From UBA9926 sp964524295 (GTDB lineage: Bacteria > Pseudomonadota > Gammaproteobacteria > Pseudomonadales > Azotimanducaceae): a DNA stretch of 17,045 bases. The stretch covers positions 1 to 17,045 of the forward strand of contig CAZGCW010000073.1 in assembly GCA_964524295.1 (NCBI GenBank), in the 5' to 3' direction. How positions within the stretch are numbered: position 1 is the stretch's first letter; each line of letters starts with the position of its first letter. The notes beneath the pieces are model-generated. The model saw only the letters and a program-made list of their open reading frames with translations, did no database searches and was not told the origin of the DNA. Of the stretch, positions 14,222-17,045 are shown piece after piece. The position numbers and the translations under genes were made by a program.

Positions 14222-15175
14222 ATGAAACTTAACCCTTCGCCTCAATTAAAGCGCAGCATCGAGCAGTTCAATGCTTTTATCCTGACACACTGGAAACAAC
14301 AAACACCATTTACCTCAGCCAAACCAGAAGTGATCTGGCAACAAGCCCTTAACGACCAAGGCTGGAATATACCCGACTGGCCGGTGCCTCTGGGTGGGAC
14401 TGACTGGAGCGCCATTGAGCGTTATCACTGGTACCAGGCCACCTGTCGCGCGGGATGTCCTCAGGGCGATATTCTGGCTAAAGAATTGATTGGCCCTTTA
14501 TTATTCAACTTTGGTGAACCACATCAAATGGTCTATCTCGATGGAATTCGAGCCGCCTCGGATCTTTGGGGACTGGCCAGACTACAAACAGATCATCAAT
14601 TGATGCCGATTCACATGCCTGCCAATGCTACAAAAATCCTGGTCATCCTGGAACGAGGCCACAACCAGTCGAGTTTAATGATAGCGCCTCAGCCTGAAAA
14701 AATACCTGCAACGGCAACCGCAACCCAAATCAGCAAGGACTGCGAGCTTCTGGGCAAAATAAACCGAGCCCATACCATGATGACAGCAATCCAACTGAGG
14801 TATCAGCCTATCGCTGCAATCTGCCGAACTGCCGGCGTTATCGCACAGTTAGAACCGCTCCTGGATAGGCGCGACACCACAGCACAGGAGCAACAATCTT
14901 TTTCAGAGATACTCATCGCTCAGCAAAGCATCGAGATATACTGCCAGAGGATCCTAGCAGATTCGAAGCTGAATAGAATGCCGTTGATAACACGATCTGC
15001 CAGAAATATTATGAACAAAATCAAAGAATTAAATCAGAGTCTATCGGGTTATTATAGTCTTACAGAGGCCCAGGAACCGGGTGATAACAGTCAAGCCCCC
15101 GCAATTGATACCGCGACTACTGATCTATTTGAATACTGTGAACCCCTCGATTTATTAGACTCTTTCACCGAATAA
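14222..15175 (+). CDS. Acyl-CoA dehydrogenase-like protein, shortened and probably non-catalytic
   Basis: The first 110 residues follow the N-terminal helical domain of acyl-CoA dehydrogenases: IWQQALNDQGWNIPDWPVPLGGTDWSAIERYHW, RAGCP, LIGPLLFNFGEPHQM and LDGI. After that, the FAD- and substrate-contact motif of the middle domain (usually a Ser- or Thr-Glu-Pro followed by AGSD) is not recognisable. The middle domain is short, and a helical C-terminal part (about 185-265, AAICRTAGVIAQLEPLL and SEILIAQQSIEIY) is followed by an acidic, low-complexity tail. At 317 residues it is well below the usual 380-400. The frame is fully open and there is no sign of a frameshift, so it may be a functional non-enzymatic paralog or an early decay product. 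No strong ribosome-binding site precedes the ATG. Confidence 0.7.
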   Translation: MKLNPSPQLKRSIEQFNAFILTHWKQQTPFTSAKPEVIWQQALNDQGWNIPDWPVPLGGTDWSAIERYHWYQATCRAGCPQGDILAKELIGPLLFNFGEPHQMVYLDGIRAASDLWGLARLQTDHQLMPIHMPANATKILVILERGHNQSSLMIAPQPEKIPATATATQISKDCELLGKINRAHTMMTAIQLRYQPIAAICRTAGVIAQLEPLLDRRDTTAQEQQSFSEILIAQQSIEIYCQRILADSKLNRMPLITRSARNIMNKIKELNQSLSGYYSLTEAQEPGDNSQAPAIDTATTDLFEYCEPLDLLDSFTE

Positions 15176-15216
15176 CGGACTGACCGGCACCATTCCAACC
15201 TAACCAAAATCTACCG

Positions 15217-15873
15217 ATGGATCTGCAAATGAAGGCAATACTATTCGATCTCGATGGCACACTCCTCAATACCCTATCAAGTATTTCGGGTGCGTTTAAC
15301 CGAGCACTCCAGCAAATGGGGTACCCTCCTCATCCCACCGAGAAGTATCGATATTTTATCGGCGACGGCGTTTTCCAATGTGCTAAGCGATGCCTGCCGA
15401 CCCACGAAGCCACTCAAGCCACCCTCCGTCGGCTTGTTGAACTGGAACGAATTGAGTATCAAAAAAGCTGGCATCAGCAGGTCCAACCTTATGATGGCAT
15501 AACCGACCTATTAGTTGAGCTCCGCAACCGTGATATATCAACGGCCGTATTGACCAATAAAGACCAACAGGCCGCTGAACAATGTGTGCATAGGTTCTTC
15601 CCCTCAAATGAGTTCAAGCACATACTCGGCTATGACGGTAGCCGACCTCACAAGCCCGATCCAGACGGCGGAAACTGGCTTCTGAAAAAAATGGGCGTTG
15701 ATCAAGAACACGCTATGATGGTTGGCGACACCGCTGTTGATATCCTCACTGGCAAAGCTTGCAAGATGCGTGCAGTTGGTGTGTTATGGGGGTTTCGAGA
15801 TGGGTCTGAACTAAACGAAGCAGGCGCAGATGACATCATACAGAAGCCAATTGAATTACTGGACTTATTATAG
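15217..15873 (+). CDS. HAD family phosphatase, phosphoglycolate phosphatase (Gph)-like
   Basis: This HAD-superfamily hydrolase has a C1-type helical cap and is closest in feel to phosphoglycolate phosphatases; the substrate is not fixed by sequence. The 218-residue protein has motif I FDLDGTLLNT (Asp11 nucleophile, Asp13 acid/base), motif II VLTNK (Thr113), motif III HKPDP (Lys146) and motif IV MVGDTAVDI (Asp171, Asp175). The cap holds GDGVFQCAKRCLP, as in Gph proteins. An in-frame ATG at 15229 is an alternative start that removes four residues; spacing to a ribosome-binding site does not settle the choice. The aminotransferase gene begins 8 bp after its stop, so the two are likely one operon. 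Confidence 0.85.
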   Translation: MDLQMKAILFDLDGTLLNTLSSISGAFNRALQQMGYPPHPTEKYRYFIGDGVFQCAKRCLPTHEATQATLRRLVELERIEYQKSWHQQVQPYDGITDLLVELRNRDISTAVLTNKDQQAAEQCVHRFFPSNEFKHILGYDGSRPHKPDPDGGNWLLKKMGVDQEHAMMVGDTAVDILTGKACKMRAVGVLWGFRDGSELNEAGADDIIQKPIELLDLL

Positions 15874-15881
15874 GACGATCA

Positions 15882-17045
15882 ATGAATACAGCAGACCATA
15901 ACCTAGTGCCGAAGGACCTAGACAGTTTCTGGATGCCCTTCAGTTCACAACGAAACTTTAAGCAGGATCCCAGGTTTATCGTTTCAGCCCGGGGGATGCA
16001 CTATACAGACAGCCTTGGCAAGCAGGTTCTTGACGGTAGTGCCGGATTATGGTGTGTCAATGCCGGACATTATCGTGAACACATTAACGACGCGATTGCC
16101 CAGCAGTTGTCCCACTTAGATTTTGCTCATAACTTCGGATCAGGACACCCGCTGGCATTTGACTACGCCAGCAGGCTAGTTAAACGATTCCCCGAACCTT
16201 TAAATCATGTCTTTTTTACCAATTCAGGATCTGAATCAGTTGATACTGCACTGAAGATAGCCCTTGCCTATCACCGAACCCGAGGTGAAGCGGGCAGGCA
16301 ACGCCTGATTGGTCGAGAAAAAGCCTATCATGGCATGGGTTTTGGAGGGTTATCTATCAGCGGCCTGGTCAAAAACAGGAATCCATTCGGCTTGTTGTTA
16401 CCAGGAACAGACCACATTCGGCAAACCCATGGCTTAGCAGAAAATACTTTTTCAAGGGGATTACCCGAACAGGGTGATAACCTCGCAGACGATCTGCAAC
16501 GTCTGGTCGAACTGCATGGTGCTGACGCAATCGCGGCGGTTACCGTGGAACCCATAGGGGGTGCAGGCGGCGTTCACCTGCCACCTCAGGGTTACCTGAA
16601 AAGACTAAGGGAAATCTGTACCGAAAATGGCATTTTGCTGATATTTGATGAGGTCATTACTGGATTCGGTAGAATCGGGGCTTGCTCCGCCGCTGAACGC
16701 TTCGGTGTCGTACCCGACATCATGACGACCGCAAAAGGCATCACCAATGCAACGGTACCCATGGGCGCTGTCTTTGTCAGCGATACTGTTTTCGATACCT
16801 TTATGGCGACGGACGTTGCCGGAGTAGAGTTGACCCATGGCTATACCTACTCAGGACACCCGGTGGCCTGTGCTGCTGGTATGGCGACGCTGGATATTTA
16901 TGAACGCGAAGACCTGTTTGATCGACCAAAACAACTCCAGGAACACTGGCTAAACTGTGCACTGGCCCTGAAGGGCTTAAAAAACGTCATCGATATTCGC
17001 GCCTTTGCATTATTGGCTGCAGTTGAAATGGCGCCTCGGCCGAAC
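15882..17045 (+). CDS. Omega-amino acid:pyruvate aminotransferase, class III (3' end outside window)
   Basis: This is a PLP-dependent class III aminotransferase like the beta-alanine/omega-amino acid:pyruvate transaminase of Pseudomonas putida, which moves the terminal amino group of beta-alanine or similar amines to pyruvate. The 388 codons visible begin MNTADHNLVPKDLDSFWMPF and contain LDGSAGLWCVNAGHYRE, VFFTNSGSESVDTALK (PLP phosphate binding), KAYHGMGFGG, VEPIGGAGG, LLIFDEVITGFGRIG (Asp that contacts the PLP ring nitrogen) and the Schiff-base Lys285 in TTAKGITN. About 50-60 residues are missing at the right edge. AGGAC sits 6 bases before the ATG, 8 bp after the HAD gene. Confidence 0.92.
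   Translation, partial: MNTADHNLVPKDLDSFWMPFSSQRNFKQDPRFIVSARGMHYTDSLGKQVLDGSAGLWCVNAGHYREHINDAIAQQLSHLDFAHNFGSGHPLAFDYASRLVKRFPEPLNHVFFTNSGSESVDTALKIALAYHRTRGEAGRQRLIGREKAYHGMGFGGLSISGLVKNRNPFGLLLPGTDHIRQTHGLAENTFSRGLPEQGDNLADDLQRLVELHGADAIAAVTVEPIGGAGGVHLPPQGYLKRLREICTENGILLIFDEVITGFGRIGACSAAERFGVVPDIMTTAKGITNATVPMGAVFVSDTVFDTFMATDVAGVELTHGYTYSGHPVACAAGMATLDIYEREDLFDRPKQLQEHWLNCALALKGLKNVIDIRAFALLAAVEMAPRPN

Overview
The window looks like a bacterial chromosome segment from a gammaproteobacterium. The evidence is the set of family-typical orthologs: ClpS-ClpA, RluE, NudJ-MnmA-HflD-PurB, RraA, ThrH next to CysB, and a 324-residue CysB. The block nudJ-mnmA-hflD-purB is the one known from Escherichia coli. 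clpS-clpA, thrH and cysB, and the GNAT gene after purB recall pseudomonad-type marine lineages. No rRNA, tRNA, CRISPR array, insertion sequence or phage gene was seen. Base composition looks moderate and even, and genes are tightly packed.

Layout: (1) 1-2267, minus strand: clpS then clpA, the adaptor and unfoldase of the ClpAP protease; clpA runs off the left edge. (2) 2268-2896: a 629-bp stretch with no intact gene, at the place where relatives carry cspD and icd. (3) 2897-3439, plus strand: rluE. (4) 3436-4628, minus strand: moaC-moaD-moaE, overlapping or nearly touching, for molybdopterin synthesis; moaA and moaB are not in view. (5) 4673-8923, plus strand: nudJ, mnmA, hflD (ATGA overlap with mnmA), purB and a GNAT acetyltransferase: nucleotide clean-up, tRNA thiolation and purine synthesis. 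(6) 8939-12638, minus strand: rraA, thrH, a 343-bp gap, cysB with its promoter region, and a cytosolic 5'-nucleotidase of the cN-I family. (7) 12702-17045, plus strand: a von Willebrand A protein, a membrane-anchored J-domain protein, an acyl-CoA-dehydrogenase-like protein without recognisable catalytic motifs, a Gph-like HAD phosphatase, and an omega-amino acid:pyruvate aminotransferase that runs off the right edge.

Most of the window is core housekeeping. The part least explained by known pathways is region 7, with the divergent nucleotidase. There a VWA protein and a membrane J-protein sit 2 bp apart and are followed by an apparently degenerate acyl-CoA dehydrogenase homolog. The other noteworthy points are two apparent gene-loss scars (between clpS and rluE, and between thrH and cysB), the moaCDE cassette lying on the opposite strand between rluE and nudJ, and a perfect interrupted palindrome beside the cysB promoter.
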